Source: Desulfobacteraceae bacterium (lineage in GTDB: Bacteria; Desulfobacterota; Desulfobacteria; Desulfobacterales; Desulfosalsimonadaceae). Taken from it: a stretch of DNA of 64,000 nt. The translations under genes and the position numbers were made by a program. The stretch's first letter is position 1, and each line of letters starts with the position of its first letter. The DNA lies in assembly GCA_014237465.1 (NCBI GenBank), contig JABZFM010000005.1, positions 1 to 64,000 on the forward strand, given 5' to 3'. The notes below the pieces were generated by a model. That model did no database searches. It had not been told where the DNA came from and saw nothing but the letters and a program-made list of their open reading frames with translations. Shown piece after piece: positions 48,269 to 56,539 of the stretch.

Positions 48269-50770
48269 CTATAAATTATCCTCCGGAAGTTCCCCCACTC
48301 CTTTATCCGTATAATATTGTACGACGATGAATCTCTCATTCCCCAGGGTGGCCGCGTATGAGAACAAGCCCCATCTGAAGATATGATCAATATCCCAGAA
48401 AGCCGTCGGGATACAGCCGACCTCGCCGGTGTATACCGTGCCTTCGGATGTGGTGACCTTATAACTATGACCGTAATGAAAACCGTAGCTTCCGCCGATA
48501 TTAACCACCAAGCCCGCTTCAGCCTCGAATTTTACTGAAAAATCAAAAGCAAACTGAGAGCCACTGGCTTCCTTTATGGACATCTCTCTAATAACGGTAG
48601 AGTGATAGTCACTCCGCTGACATACTGGTTCCATTTCGGACATCATGATGCTTCCCACATCGCTGGTGGCGTTTACAAGCTGTTTCGCCTGGCTTTGCGT
48701 GGGATATGAAAGGGGATTGCCGATGCGATGAGTCAGCACGGTATCGTCGATATCCGGCGCCTCACCATTATTCTCATTGTAAAAGCCGCGTTCCACGGCA
48801 AGCTTAATCGGTTTGCGGGGCAGGTTGACCGTGATTTTCTCGCCGATCATATCGGGATCGGGGGCCTGGATCACATCGTAATAATAGACATCGAAGGGGA
48901 TTGTGGTAAAAATGACTTTATCCTCATTGACGGTATTGTAGGTGTAAGTCTGTTCGACGGTGCGCGAATGAATGGCGGTATAATCAAAGGCTGCCTCAAA
49001 GGAAGTCTTGGCTGAAAAAAATTTGGCATCACATCCGATTGAAAACCCGACGGTCATCCCGACGGTATTTTCCGATTCTTCCTGTTCGCCAGTCGAGGTC
49101 CCGAACGAGGTCCTGCCGTCCATATCCACATCTTTCCAGAATGGGTTGGCGGCCAATATAACAATGGGGTGAGGGTCGGAAAAAAGAATCTCGGAACCGA
49201 TAAACTCGACGACAAGGCTGTCTCCGTCAAAATCGCCCATGGTTACATAAGGGTAGGCGTAGCCCGCGTCCATTATATCGCCTGTCCCTTTGCGCACCCA
49301 TTCACCGGCGGGATTAAACCCCAGGCAGTACAACTGATAAAAATCGTCGGTAATATAACAGATATCAGCTTTCAGGTCTCCGTCGAAATCCCCCACCGCC
49401 AGACTGCACTCCTTAAAGCTGCCTGAAGCATTGGCATTTTTCGGGCTGTATAAATCTGTAACGTCTTGTTTTTTTTCAAATGCGCCGCCTGTCTGGGATA
49501 AGTTTTCATACATGGAACGGTATCCGATGACATCCTTTTGACCATCACCGTCGAAATCCGCAATGGCGCAAATGGGTGTGCCGCAAAGCGGATTACGGTA
49601 GTCAATTGGCGTGTGATCAGGTTTAATAAGGTTAAACTCAAATTCGCCAAGGTTTTCATTCCATTCTTGCTCAAGAACAAACATATAGTATTGATAATCA
49701 TAATGATTACCATTTCCTAAGTTTATTTTATGCCCCAGCCCGATAAACAGTATTTCATTGAGACCGTCAGCATCCAGGTCCCCGACCGCGCAGTTGCTTG
49801 AATTCAGCTCGCACCCAGGATGGTTGGCCCTTACGCAGATGTTACCGCTATGGAACTCGTCAAGGGTGAGCCCTCTGTAAATGTGATATGTCGCGGTTCT
49901 GTAGTGAACATCTTCAGTATATTTATTTTCAACAACGACAAACTCATCGGTACCGTTATTATCCAGGTCTCCGGCGCTGATTTTTAGAAAAATGGGTGAT
50001 GTGTCTCCTGATGAAAAATGGATGGATTCCTGAAAATCATATCCCTTTAAGCTGTCACCCATCAGAAAAATCGATTCATAAAAGGCAATCAACGTCTCGC
50101 AATGGCCGTTGTTATCCACATCACCACACACCACGCTAAAGCCGTTCATGGAATCGTAAGCGGAATCATAATGCCGATTGATTGAATCCCATGTCATATA
50201 GGGCTCGACAGTTTTTACAGCGACAATCTCATAGGCGCCATGGTGATTCCTTTTAATCACCCATAACGCCAGTTCCAATTCGTAACCATTCACCGTGCTG
50301 TTTCTCAAGGTCGCCAGTAGGATTTCATCAATTCCATCGCCATCCACATCGCCTGATGCCATCGCTTTTCGTTGATTGAGCCAACCGTCATTCCCTGACA
50401 TATTATCAGGCTTAAAGTCAGCGCCATCCCAGTCCAGCGCGGCATGCAACCATTGATTCCCATTTGTCCAACTGCTTGTGATACCCCGCCCGTGAGTACC
50501 GGCGATAAATATTTCGCTTAACTTGCGCAACTGGGTATTTTTTTTCAAGAAGGGGTTGTAGTCAACGGGAACCGGATCGCCCACCGGATTTTTTCGTTCT
50601 TCGATGTCGGTATCCACACCGAGGGCCTGTAACATGGCATTATGATCCTGATTCTGATCTTTATCATTGTCAGAATCAGATGAATTGCATCCCGATACCA
50701 TTAGCAGACTTACAAAAATAATAAGAAACATTACAAGGCAAAAGCTGTTTTTAAAATTTCTTATTTGCAT
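48269..50770 (-). CDS. FG-GAP beta-propeller lipoprotein with pore-former-like C-terminus
   Basis: 833 aa with lipobox MVSGC (Cys28). From about residue 130 to 560 there are seven clear FG-GAP/VCBS calcium motifs (GDVDGDGIDE, GDVDNNGHCE, GDLDNNGTDE, GDLDADGLNE, ADFDGDGQKD, GDFDGDLKAD, GDFDGDSLVV) plus an eighth variant (KDVDMDGRTS): a seven- or eight-bladed propeller. The last 270 residues alternate Ser/Thr with hydrophobics (FSAKTSFEAAFDYTAIHSRT, FSVKFEAEAGLVVNIGGSYG, HSYKVTTSEGTVYTGEVG), like aerolysin-type beta-pore domains; this is inference. A strong GGGGGCGGGT site precedes the ATG. A c-di-GMP-type riboswitch with terminator lies 180 bases upstream. Likely a surface or secreted adhesive or pore-forming factor. 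Confidence 0.75.
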   Translation of the reverse strand: MQIRNFKNSFCLVMFLIIFVSLLMVSGCNSSDSDNDKDQNQDHNAMLQALGVDTDIEERKNPVGDPVPVDYNPFLKKNTQLRKLSEIFIAGTHGRGITSSWTNGNQWLHAALDWDGADFKPDNMSGNDGWLNQRKAMASGDVDGDGIDEILLATLRNSTVNGYELELALWVIKRNHHGAYEIVAVKTVEPYMTWDSINRHYDSAYDSMNGFSVVCGDVDNNGHCETLIAFYESIFLMGDSLKGYDFQESIHFSSGDTSPIFLKISAGDLDNNGTDEFVVVENKYTEDVHYRTATYHIYRGLTLDEFHSGNICVRANHPGCELNSSNCAVGDLDADGLNEILFIGLGHKINLGNGNHYDYQYYMFVLEQEWNENLGEFEFNLIKPDHTPIDYRNPLCGTPICAIADFDGDGQKDVIGYRSMYENLSQTGGAFEKKQDVTDLYSPKNANASGSFKECSLAVGDFDGDLKADICYITDDFYQLYCLGFNPAGEWVRKGTGDIMDAGYAYPYVTMGDFDGDSLVVEFIGSEILFSDPHPIVILAANPFWKDVDMDGRTSFGTSTGEQEESENTVGMTVGFSIGCDAKFFSAKTSFEAAFDYTAIHSRTVEQTYTYNTVNEDKVIFTTIPFDVYYYDVIQAPDPDMIGEKITVNLPRKPIKLAVERGFYNENNGEAPDIDDTVLTHRIGNPLSYPTQSQAKQLVNATSDVGSIMMSEMEPVCQRSDYHSTVIREMSIKEASGSQFAFDFSVKFEAEAGLVVNIGGSYGFHYGHSYKVTTSEGTVYTGEVGCIPTAFWDIDHIFRWGLFSYAATLGNERFIVVQYYTDKGVGELPEDNL

Positions 50771-50952
50771 ACCCGCCCCCTTATTTTTTAATTATCTATA
50801 TGATTGCATTCTACCTTTTTTGGGGATTTTTTTTGAATCGAATTGCTTTAGATATGCAGTCATAAGTTAAAAGCTTTTTAAGCTCATTCTCTTCTGCAAT
50901 TGGTTGTAACCTCTTTTCGTTGGCACCATTCGGAAAAGTATTCTGAAATAAG

Positions 50953-50996
50953 CAAAAAAAAAAGCCGGGCTACCATTCATAAATGGTAGTCCGGCT
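50953..50996 (-). terminator. Intrinsic terminator of the riboswitch
   Basis: Stem with one mismatch, 50963-50977 against 50982-50996, followed on the minus strand by ten T (50962-50953). It would stop transcription before the lipoprotein gene unless aptamer folding disrupts the stem. Confidence 0.75.
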
Positions 50997-51080
50997 GTCT
51001 ACTGGATCAAAATTATAAATAAGCCCAGAAAAAAAGACCCGTGACTTTCCGTCCCAATTTTACAATTGGTTTGGCTTTTT
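50953..51080 (-). ncRNA. Cyclic-di-GMP-I (GEMM-I) riboswitch with terminator
   Basis: Read on the minus strand: AAAAAGCCAAACC (ending 51068), a CCAAT/ATTGG hairpin, GGGACGGAAAGTCACGGGTC (51055-51036), a linker, then AGACAGCCGGACTACC. This follows the GEMM-I order CAAACC, GGACGCAAAGCC, GCCGGGUUACC. The final stem AGCCGGACTACCATT/AATGGTAGCCCGGCT with ten T residues (50996-50953) is a terminator that overlaps the aptamer's 3' side. By my recollection of Vc2 numbering, ligand bases G20, A47 and C92 are kept, and the 21-46 pair is swapped to C-G. It precedes the FG-GAP lipoprotein gene at 50770. Rest of the 50771-51308 gap: a TTGACA on the minus strand at 51114-51119 but no convincing -10. Confidence 0.75.
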
Positions 51081-51308
51081 CATATTAATCAGGATGAATG
51101 AAATAAAACTGCATGTCAAAAGATTTTATTAAAATAAATGAGCTTGTGCCAAAACGTCAGTATTGCAGATACTATATGAAGCGAGCACTATCGATAACTT
51201 TACGTAACGCTTCTCTTTGCTTAGTTATCATTATCGACCATGTATGTTGGGTTGCTTTAAATTACATACCGGCAAGTGCCATCGTTTAGCAGCAACAAAG
51301 CAAACCAT

Positions 51309-51803
51309 TCAGGAGTGCTTATCGCTCAAAAAATCATACGCCTCCTGAATTTCAACAAACTTTTTTTGGGCCAATTCCTGGAGCTCATCTCCCAGATGGG
51401 CAACCTTGTCCGGATGATACTGCTGTGCCGCCACCCGATAGGCGACCTGTATTTCTTCAGGCGACGCACCCGGCGTCACCCCCAGGATTTCATATGGGTC
51501 TTTGTAATCGTCCAGCCCTTTTGCGGTTTGGCTTTTATCAGATTTTTCCCTGCCGGACGATGTATCAGAACGATACCCGGATCTTTCACCACTGTTTTTA
51601 AAAAGCATCCGGCTTAACCCGGACATGAATCTGGCCATGAACCCGGGCAGTCTTCTGTAACGAAGATAATAAACAAGAAGCCCCACCAGAAAGGTATCGT
51701 CCAGCCAACCAAGAAAGGGAATTATGTCCGGCATGACATCGATGGGACTGATGATATATATCAGGAGCAGTATCAATACCAGTATAATCCAAAAAGGATT
51801 CAT
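51309..51803 (-). CDS. DUF1232 membrane segment fused to a J domain
   Basis: 164 aa. N-terminal DUF1232/YkvA-like part with two hydrophobic helices ([38 protein letters not shown]), a basic linker, and a C-terminal J domain ([20 protein letters not shown]...YHPDKV) with the HPD tripeptide needed to stimulate DnaK. The membrane part would anchor the J domain so that DnaK is recruited to the inner membrane. Standalone gene. Confidence 0.85.
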   Translation of the reverse strand: MNPFWIILVLILLLIYIISPIDVMPDIIPFLGWLDDTFLVGLLVYYLRYRRLPGFMARFMSGLSRMLFKNSGERSGYRSDTSSGREKSDKSQTAKGLDDYKDPYEILGVTPGASPEEIQVAYRVAAQQYHPDKVAHLGDELQELAQKKFVEIQEAYDFLSDKHS

Positions 51804-51837
51804 TCTTATTTATCCCTGAGCCATAATCGCCTAAAAT

Positions 51838-52314
51838 TCATGATCTTAAAGTTGCCGTTAATCGAAGTGGATTTGATAAAAGATTCAGCGCCGAAACAAT
51901 GGATGTGCAGACAATATCCGCTGACTGCAACGTTTCCGCCGACGCCCCTTCTTCCAGAATCACGGCAATGCCCAAGACCGATGATTTCAGCATCAGCTGA
52001 TCGTTCCTGCCGTTTCCGATGCTCACCGTATTTTCAGCGCCAAGGGTCTGAACATATTCCAGTTTCCCAGCCTGCTGATCTTTTTCGGCAAGGATGCTTA
52101 ACGTGCATTCAATGTCTTTAAGGCCCGATTTTGCCCTACCGAATGTATCGGCTGTCAGCACATGCAATGCCAGATGCTGCGAAAGCGCTGTTAATACTTC
52201 CCTGACACCTTCAATCAATATGCCGTCAATGGCGAGAGTCCCGTTATAATCCATCACCAGGTATTTCAAATCTAATTCACCGTAAGCTGGAATTGATATA
52301 TCCATAACTTTCAT
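51838..52314 (-). CDS. HAD-like soluble P-type-ATPase-domain protein
   Basis: 158 aa, matching the small soluble P-type ATPase family (COG4087 type). VMDYNGTLAIDG carries the nucleophile Asp (about 22), with Asn in place of the second Asp; VLTADTFG supplies motif II, and SIGNGRNDQLML motif IV. These proteins resemble the phosphorylation domain of metal ATPases without a membrane part; substrate unknown. Gene 34 bases from the J-domain gene on the same strand. Confidence 0.75.
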   Translation of the reverse strand: MKVMDISIPAYGELDLKYLVMDYNGTLAIDGILIEGVREVLTALSQHLALHVLTADTFGRAKSGLKDIECTLSILAEKDQQAGKLEYVQTLGAENTVSIGNGRNDQLMLKSSVLGIAVILEEGASAETLQSADIVCTSIVSALNLLSNPLRLTATLRS

Positions 52315-52460
52315 CTCCAGTTAAAAAATTTCTTTTTCGCGATGCCTGCCTTAAATTTACAAAACAATACCGGCAAAAATCAATATGAAAATTTCCTGAA
52401 TTAATGGGCGCAATAATTATACGGCGGGTTGTACTTATATTAACCGGGTTTGAAAATTTC

Positions 52461-52489
52461 TTGACAATTCGGCATGCAAAGGTTTAATG
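52461..52489 (+). promoter_or_regulatory. Promoter upstream of the CGGC-domain gene
   Basis: TTGACA (52461-52466), 17 bases, TTAATG (52484-52489). It would give a leader of about 190 bases before the ATG at 52690; no structured RNA was recognised in it. Confidence 0.35.
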
Positions 52490-52689
52490 CTTAATTTTAC
52501 GAGAATATACTCATAACCAAGCCCTTGATGTAAAAATCCCGTGAACAATAGATCCGAAAACAAGTTTAAAATTTGCATCTGCCCTTTTCATGGTTGTCAA
52601 AAAAATTTATTTCAAAATTATTTGCAATATTATAAATTTTTTAACAAACAAGAGATTAAAAAAACTCAATTCAATGAAAGGAAAAAAAA

Positions 52690-53034
52690 ATGAAAAAAGT
52701 TGCAGTTATTGCATGCGGCGCGTACATGGATAACGGCTTTGGCTGCCCCGGTGAATGGCGTTGTTTGAAAGCAGCGGCCATGGGAGAAGGTTCTTTTGAA
52801 GAAGAATCTTCGGTACTGGCTTTTGTGAAATGCACCTGTCCGGGCCGGCCAACAGTGGCGAATCTGGGTATGGCCATAAAGGCATTAGAGGTGAAACCGG
52901 ATGCCGTCTATTTAAGCTCATGCCTGGCCAATGCAAAGCCTGGTTGCCCGTATATCGAACCTGAAGAACTGGCAAAAAATATTGAAGATAAAACCGGCAT
53001 CAAAGTCATCATAGGCACCCATGATTACAAATAA
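52690..53034 (+). CDS. CGGC-domain protein
   Basis: 114 aa, matching the small CGGC family (metal-binding cysteines): ACGAYMDNGFGCPGEWRCL, FVKCTCPGRPTV, LSSCLANAKPGCPYI. Common in strict anaerobes, role unknown; a metal or cluster site is presumed. AAAGGA precedes the ATG. Confidence 0.8.
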   Translation: MKKVAVIACGAYMDNGFGCPGEWRCLKAAAMGEGSFEEESSVLAFVKCTCPGRPTVANLGMAIKALEVKPDAVYLSSCLANAKPGCPYIEPEELAKNIEDKTGIKVIIGTHDYK

Positions 53035-53214
53035 CGATACCCTTCAGAACATGATTTTAATTTCAACGCCGGTGGTTATAAATATTGTCAACGCCTGATA
53101 CCGATTCAAGGATCCTCTGCGCACTATTGGAAAAACAGCATGGGCGACCCTGATAATATTTTCATTTAATATTTTTTTAACCGGTTAAAAACCAAAAAAA
53201 ACAAGGAAAACGGC

Positions 53215-53475
53215 ATGCCTATTTATGAATATTTATGTCACGATTGCGGCAAAACCTGTGAAATTCTTTTTTCAAACTCCATGGATAAAATTCAATGTAC
53301 CCATTGCGGCAGCGACAACGTTAAAAAACTTTTCTCTGCCCATTCGTCAATGTCCGGAAATGCCATGAACAGTTTTCCCGGTGCCGGTGATACCACATGC
53401 TGCGGTTCATCCCCCAGTGAAGCCTACGGATCGGGCCACTGCGCCGGTCCCGGAAGTTGTTGCGGAAAAGCCTGA
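53215..53475 (+). CDS. FmdB-family zinc-ribbon protein
   Basis: 86 aa. MPIYEYLCHDCGKTCEILFS followed by CTHCGSDNVKKLFS is the FmdB regulatory-protein zinc ribbon (two CxxC knuckles). The tail is Ser/Gly/Cys-rich with three further cysteine pairs (TTCCG, GHCAG, SCCGKA). Often suggested to act in transcription or formamidase regulation, but function is not established. A second FmdB-like gene lies at 63607. Confidence 0.85.
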   Translation: MPIYEYLCHDCGKTCEILFSNSMDKIQCTHCGSDNVKKLFSAHSSMSGNAMNSFPGAGDTTCCGSSPSEAYGSGHCAGPGSCCGKA

Positions 53476-53577
53476 AACGCGTACAAATTCAGAAAAAGTT
53501 ACTGTATTTTGCAAAAATATAAGGATCTGACAAGAGTAGAAAAAAGATGAATGAAAAGGCACCTGCATAAAAACGTC

Positions 53578-53640
53578 CGGGCGGGTCGATAAAAACCGGC
53601 CCGCCCGAATGTGTCGCTTTTTATTTTTTATTATAAAAAG
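53578..53640 (+). terminator. Hairpin downstream of the FmdB-like gene
   Basis: CGGGCGGG (53578-53585) pairs with CCCGCCCG (53600-53607), with T-rich sequence from 53618 onward. The T-run is offset, so terminator strength is uncertain. Confidence 0.5.
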
Positions 53641-53680
53641 AAAGGGATAAAATATTAAATAGAGGCGTATCGTTCAACCT

Positions 53681-53980
53681 TTAAAATACGCCTAATGGCC
53701 GAAGAAAAGTCATTCTGGCTGGTTCTACCATCATCAGGTTATAAGCTTCGCCAACATTCTTTCCCAAAGCGGAAAACGGCAATGAAATAACGAAAACAAC
53801 AGTCCCCGTCACCAAAGATACAAACTGCAGCGGCCGCGCCACAACTAAGTCAGCTGCCATGAGTTCAGCACTGTTTTCAATCGGATACTTTAAGCTTTTT
53901 GCAACGGCTGAAGATCCGAACGGAATTACCATTAAAGATACGGCCAGTAAAAGAATAATTATTTTTTTGCGTCCGGTCAT
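53681..53980 (-). CDS. Small hypothetical membrane/exported protein
   Basis: 99 aa. A cleavable-looking signal (hydrophobic 6-26, then AVAKS) and a second hydrophobic segment (about 52-72, FVSLVTGTVVFVISLPFSAL). The C-terminus NVGEAYNLMMVEPARMTFLRPLG is polar and conserved-looking. Similar small proteins with a GKNVGEAxxxLVxxPxxxTFxRPLG end occur in Desulfobacterota and Geobacter; no function known to me. Confidence 0.6.
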   Translation of the reverse strand: MTGRKKIIILLLAVSLMVIPFGSSAVAKSLKYPIENSAELMAADLVVARPLQFVSLVTGTVVFVISLPFSALGKNVGEAYNLMMVEPARMTFLRPLGVF

Positions 53981-54152
53981 GCTCGTCCTCCTTTAATTAA
54001 ACCCGAGAATAATTTTTCATTCCAATTAACAAATAAGATACCATATTCTTTAGTAAAATAAACTGTTCAGCGATGCCTGTCAAGGAACAATCGTAACGCA
54101 TTCTAAAAATAATTTAAGTTTAATGAACCTGTGGAATTTAAGCCCTTGAAAC

Positions 54153-54188
54153 CCCGGATCATAATTTGTAGTCATATTATGATCCGGG
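54153..54188. repeat. Perfect 12-bp inverted repeat in a gene-free gap
   Basis: CCCGGATCATAA (54153-54164) and TTATGATCCGGG (54177-54188) with a 12-base loop. No T-run follows on either strand, so an operator or RNA stem is as likely as a terminator. The rest of the 317-base gap shows nothing else. Confidence 0.5.
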
Positions 54189-54297
54189 ATCGGGTCTCAG
54201 AGGGTTAAAAAGTATCCGCCGCGGTTATCTTCACGAAACAGAATTCTTCAACTATTTGATTCTAATAATATTTAATGTCTTAACGGACTATATCGTT

Positions 54298-54921
54298 TTA
54301 CTGAATCGGGCTTTCTTTGTCGGGCAACACACTGACCGGAACGCCTTCATAGGGTGTTCTTCTTTTTGACTTTAATGATTTCGGATCCCGCATGGTCTTT
54401 AATATTTCGATACTGTCTTTCATTCCTTTATAATACCTGGCCATTTCCATGGCCATACCGGCCATATACGCCATTGCCTGAACAAAATTCACATCATCTA
54501 ATGTAAATTCCCAGGATTCTGCCGTATACACTCTCAATGCACCGATAGTATAGCCGCCGGCCACGATGGGAACGGAAAGCATGGATGAGATCCCTTCTTT
54601 TACGGCTTCTTCCGAATATTGAAGTCTCGGGTCATCTTTGACATCGTAGATCGCAATCGGACCTTCCTGCAGAGACTGGGCAATGGATTTCAAGGCACTC
54701 ACCGGCCCCTTGTTGATATATTCTTCACTCAATCCGAATGAAGCGGCCACTTCAAGTTCATTGGTACTTTTATTGATCAAAAATACGGTGCAGCCTTTAA
54801 CATCCAGAGCGGTCTTAATACTGTCCACCGTCATCAGTACCACTTCCTGAGGATCCTTGGAATGCGAAATGGCTTTGGTCACTTTCAGCAGGGTTTCATA
54901 ATTCAGAAGCTGTTTTTTCAT
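54298..54921 (-). CDS. GAF-domain protein
   Basis: 207 aa. One GAF domain at about 20-165 (LKVTKAISHSKDPQEVVLMTVDS, GCTVFLINKSTNELEVAASFGL, MLSVPIVAGGYTIGALRVYT) and a short basic tail (about 180-207) without an output domain. GAF domains bind cyclic nucleotides or other small ligands or act as redox sensors. It probably works by protein contact. A short coding leader may precede it (54968-55048). Confidence 0.8.
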   Translation of the reverse strand: MKKQLLNYETLLKVTKAISHSKDPQEVVLMTVDSIKTALDVKGCTVFLINKSTNELEVAASFGLSEEYINKGPVSALKSIAQSLQEGPIAIYDVKDDPRLQYSEEAVKEGISSMLSVPIVAGGYTIGALRVYTAESWEFTLDDVNFVQAMAYMAGMAMEMARYYKGMKDSIEILKTMRDPKSLKSKRRTPYEGVPVSVLPDKESPIQ

Positions 54922-54967
54922 GATGCCTCCTTCACAGGTTGTTGAATTAAATATTGAAGAGATTAGG

Positions 54968-55048
54968 TTAATTTAACAGCCTCGCCAGCTTCCGGGAGGT
55001 CCATTGCGTCTTTTCCCGGAAGCGAATCAAGATACATTTGAGGTTCAT
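54968..55048 (-). CDS. Possible 26-aa small protein or leader peptide upstream of the GAF gene
   Basis: ATG at 55048 is preceded at ideal distance by AAAGGAG (about 55054-55060). The peptide is strongly basic and ends RKLARLLN before TAA at 54968. A perfect 10-bp hairpin (GCTTCCGGGA/TCCCGGAAGC, 54988-54997 and 55014-55023) lies inside it. It could be a real microprotein, a translated leader, or a chance frame with a good ribosome binding site. The remainder of the gap to 55428 holds only a weak 37-codon frame at 55185 without a site. Confidence 0.35.
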   Translation of the reverse strand: MNLKCILIRFREKTQWTSRKLARLLN

Positions 55049-55428
55049 GGAGTTACTCCTTTGATCACGATAAAGATTTAAACAAAATATCTGATTTTGA
55101 TATACCCGCCACAGCAGAGATAAAAATAAAAACCGAATCTACCAATGACCAATAAACTTAAATCTGAATAAAAAGAATCCACTTGTGAGACACATCGGTT
55201 ATGTGCAAACCAGAATGGAATTTGCGAAAGAAATTATATGTCATTCGGAAGAAGAATCGCTTGAATTTGCGGAAGAGAATGAAATCAATTTGAGTTAAAT
55301 AAATCATATCAAATTAAATTAAAAGAATCAACGACAACCTTGGTCAGGCTTCCTTTTTTGGGAAAAGTCCCTTAAACGGATTTCAAAAAGCCGGAAAGAG
55401 GAATAACTATTTTCATTTTATAGCGTAA

Positions 55429-55665
55429 TTATTTATCAATCGACCATTTCAGCTGGAATTCGACTTCTTCGTTCAGTCCTTCACGCTCATGTTCAATATT
55501 GATGACAGCGTTGGGAGGAATGGAAATTCTTTCGCCATCCACCTGAATGCGAAACCGTTTTCCCTGTTCCAGGCTATCGGCCAGCCGCCGAAGTTTATCA
55601 ACAAATGATTTGATGGGATATGATTTTTCAATGTCTCGTTCCGATTTTTTTTTGCGTGGGGGCAA
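55429..55665 (-). CDS. Amphi-Trp domain protein
   Basis: 78 aa. Small protein with VDKLRRLADSLEQGKRFRIQVDGERISIPPNA and a terminal EVEFQLKW, matching the amphi-Trp family, whose members share an amphipathic strand and a terminal Trp. Function unknown. The charged start (PPRKKKSERDIEKSYP) suggests a cytoplasmic location. AGGAGG precedes the start. Confidence 0.8.
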   Translation of the reverse strand: MPPRKKKSERDIEKSYPIKSFVDKLRRLADSLEQGKRFRIQVDGERISIPPNAVINIEHEREGLNEEVEFQLKWSIDK

Positions 55666-55696
55666 TGTAAAATCCTCCTGTTCCTATAATCAGTTA

Positions 55697-56449
55697 TCAA
55701 TTAAACAGACCTTTCAGTTGACTGCCCAGTGATTTTATTTCTTTTTGCACACCTTCAAGCTCATCTTCGAGTCCTTTGATCTCATTTTTCAATACACCGA
55801 AAACATCCGGTGAAATGATTTGTCCGTACAATTCATTTAATACAATCAGTAATGCCTGGGCCATATCAACACCGTTTTGTTTCTGCCCGATATTTTTCAA
55901 GTGAACTTCAGAAATCATTGTTGTAGAGATATCCCCGCCGGCGATTGCAGCCGCTGTTATGACCTTAATATCCTTTAAAATCAAATCCCGGATCACGACT
56001 TTTTTGCCGTCTTTTTTATCCGCTTTATCTTTTTCGCCCGTGCTTTCAGGTTCTTTCGGTTTTTTCAAATTATCAATAATTGATCTGAAATTATCCGCTG
56101 TCCCTTTGATTTCATATGTAATCTCAGGTTGAAGCACCACTATCCGATCAATGATAACCGTATCTTTTGTCAGGGTGGTTTCATCGACATCCACCAGCAC
56201 TGAGCCGACGGTTATCGCATTTGGAGAAGAAAATCCTTTCGGGTTCCCCAGAACAAAATTCTCAAGCCTGACCTGTGCCTTAAAAATAGAAACATCCGCC
56301 TTGTCCAGCCGCATTTCGGTTTTAGTGATGTCCGGACCATAAGTATTTATCGCGGTTTTAACAACAGAGCCAAGATTGAATATGACGACCAGCAGAGCAA
56401 TAACCACAAGCAGTATGACGCAAAGCACACTGATCAGCCATTTTTTCAT
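55697..56449 (-). CDS. AsmA-like inner-membrane-anchored protein
   Basis: 250 aa. One N-terminal membrane helix (4-28), then an AsmA-type beta-rich region (TKTEMRLDKADVSIFKAQVRLENFVLGNPKGFSSPNA, LQPEITYEI); the motif LxNFxxGNPxGF is frequent in these small AsmA-like proteins. A charged linker at about 130-150 and a C-terminal coiled coil (EIKGLEDELEGVQKEIKSL) follow. AsmA proteins are implicated in lipid transfer to the outer membrane; this one is too short to bridge the periplasm alone. Role unknown. Confidence 0.65.
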   Translation of the reverse strand: MKKWLISVLCVILLVVIALLVVIFNLGSVVKTAINTYGPDITKTEMRLDKADVSIFKAQVRLENFVLGNPKGFSSPNAITVGSVLVDVDETTLTKDTVIIDRIVVLQPEITYEIKGTADNFRSIIDNLKKPKEPESTGEKDKADKKDGKKVVIRDLILKDIKVITAAAIAGGDISTTMISEVHLKNIGQKQNGVDMAQALLIVLNELYGQIISPDVFGVLKNEIKGLEDELEGVQKEIKSLGSQLKGLFN

Positions 56450-56539
56450 GTCAAATAATCCTTATATCAATCATCAATGACCGTATTGGTTATGAGCCAT
56501 CATTTTTTTAACCGAGTATCGGAAACAATCGAAATATGT

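Noticed and set aside
50953-51080. cGAMP (GEMM-Ib) specificity of the riboswitch
   Set aside because: The position I align with residue 20 is G, not A, which fits c-di-GMP; alignment is by eye and could shift.
54153-54188. Terminator for the GAF gene
   Set aside because: A perfect stem but no T-run follows on the minus strand.
55185-55298. 37-codon frame (GTG start) rich in Glu
   Set aside because: No ribosome binding site and no recognisable similarity; recorded only as gap content.
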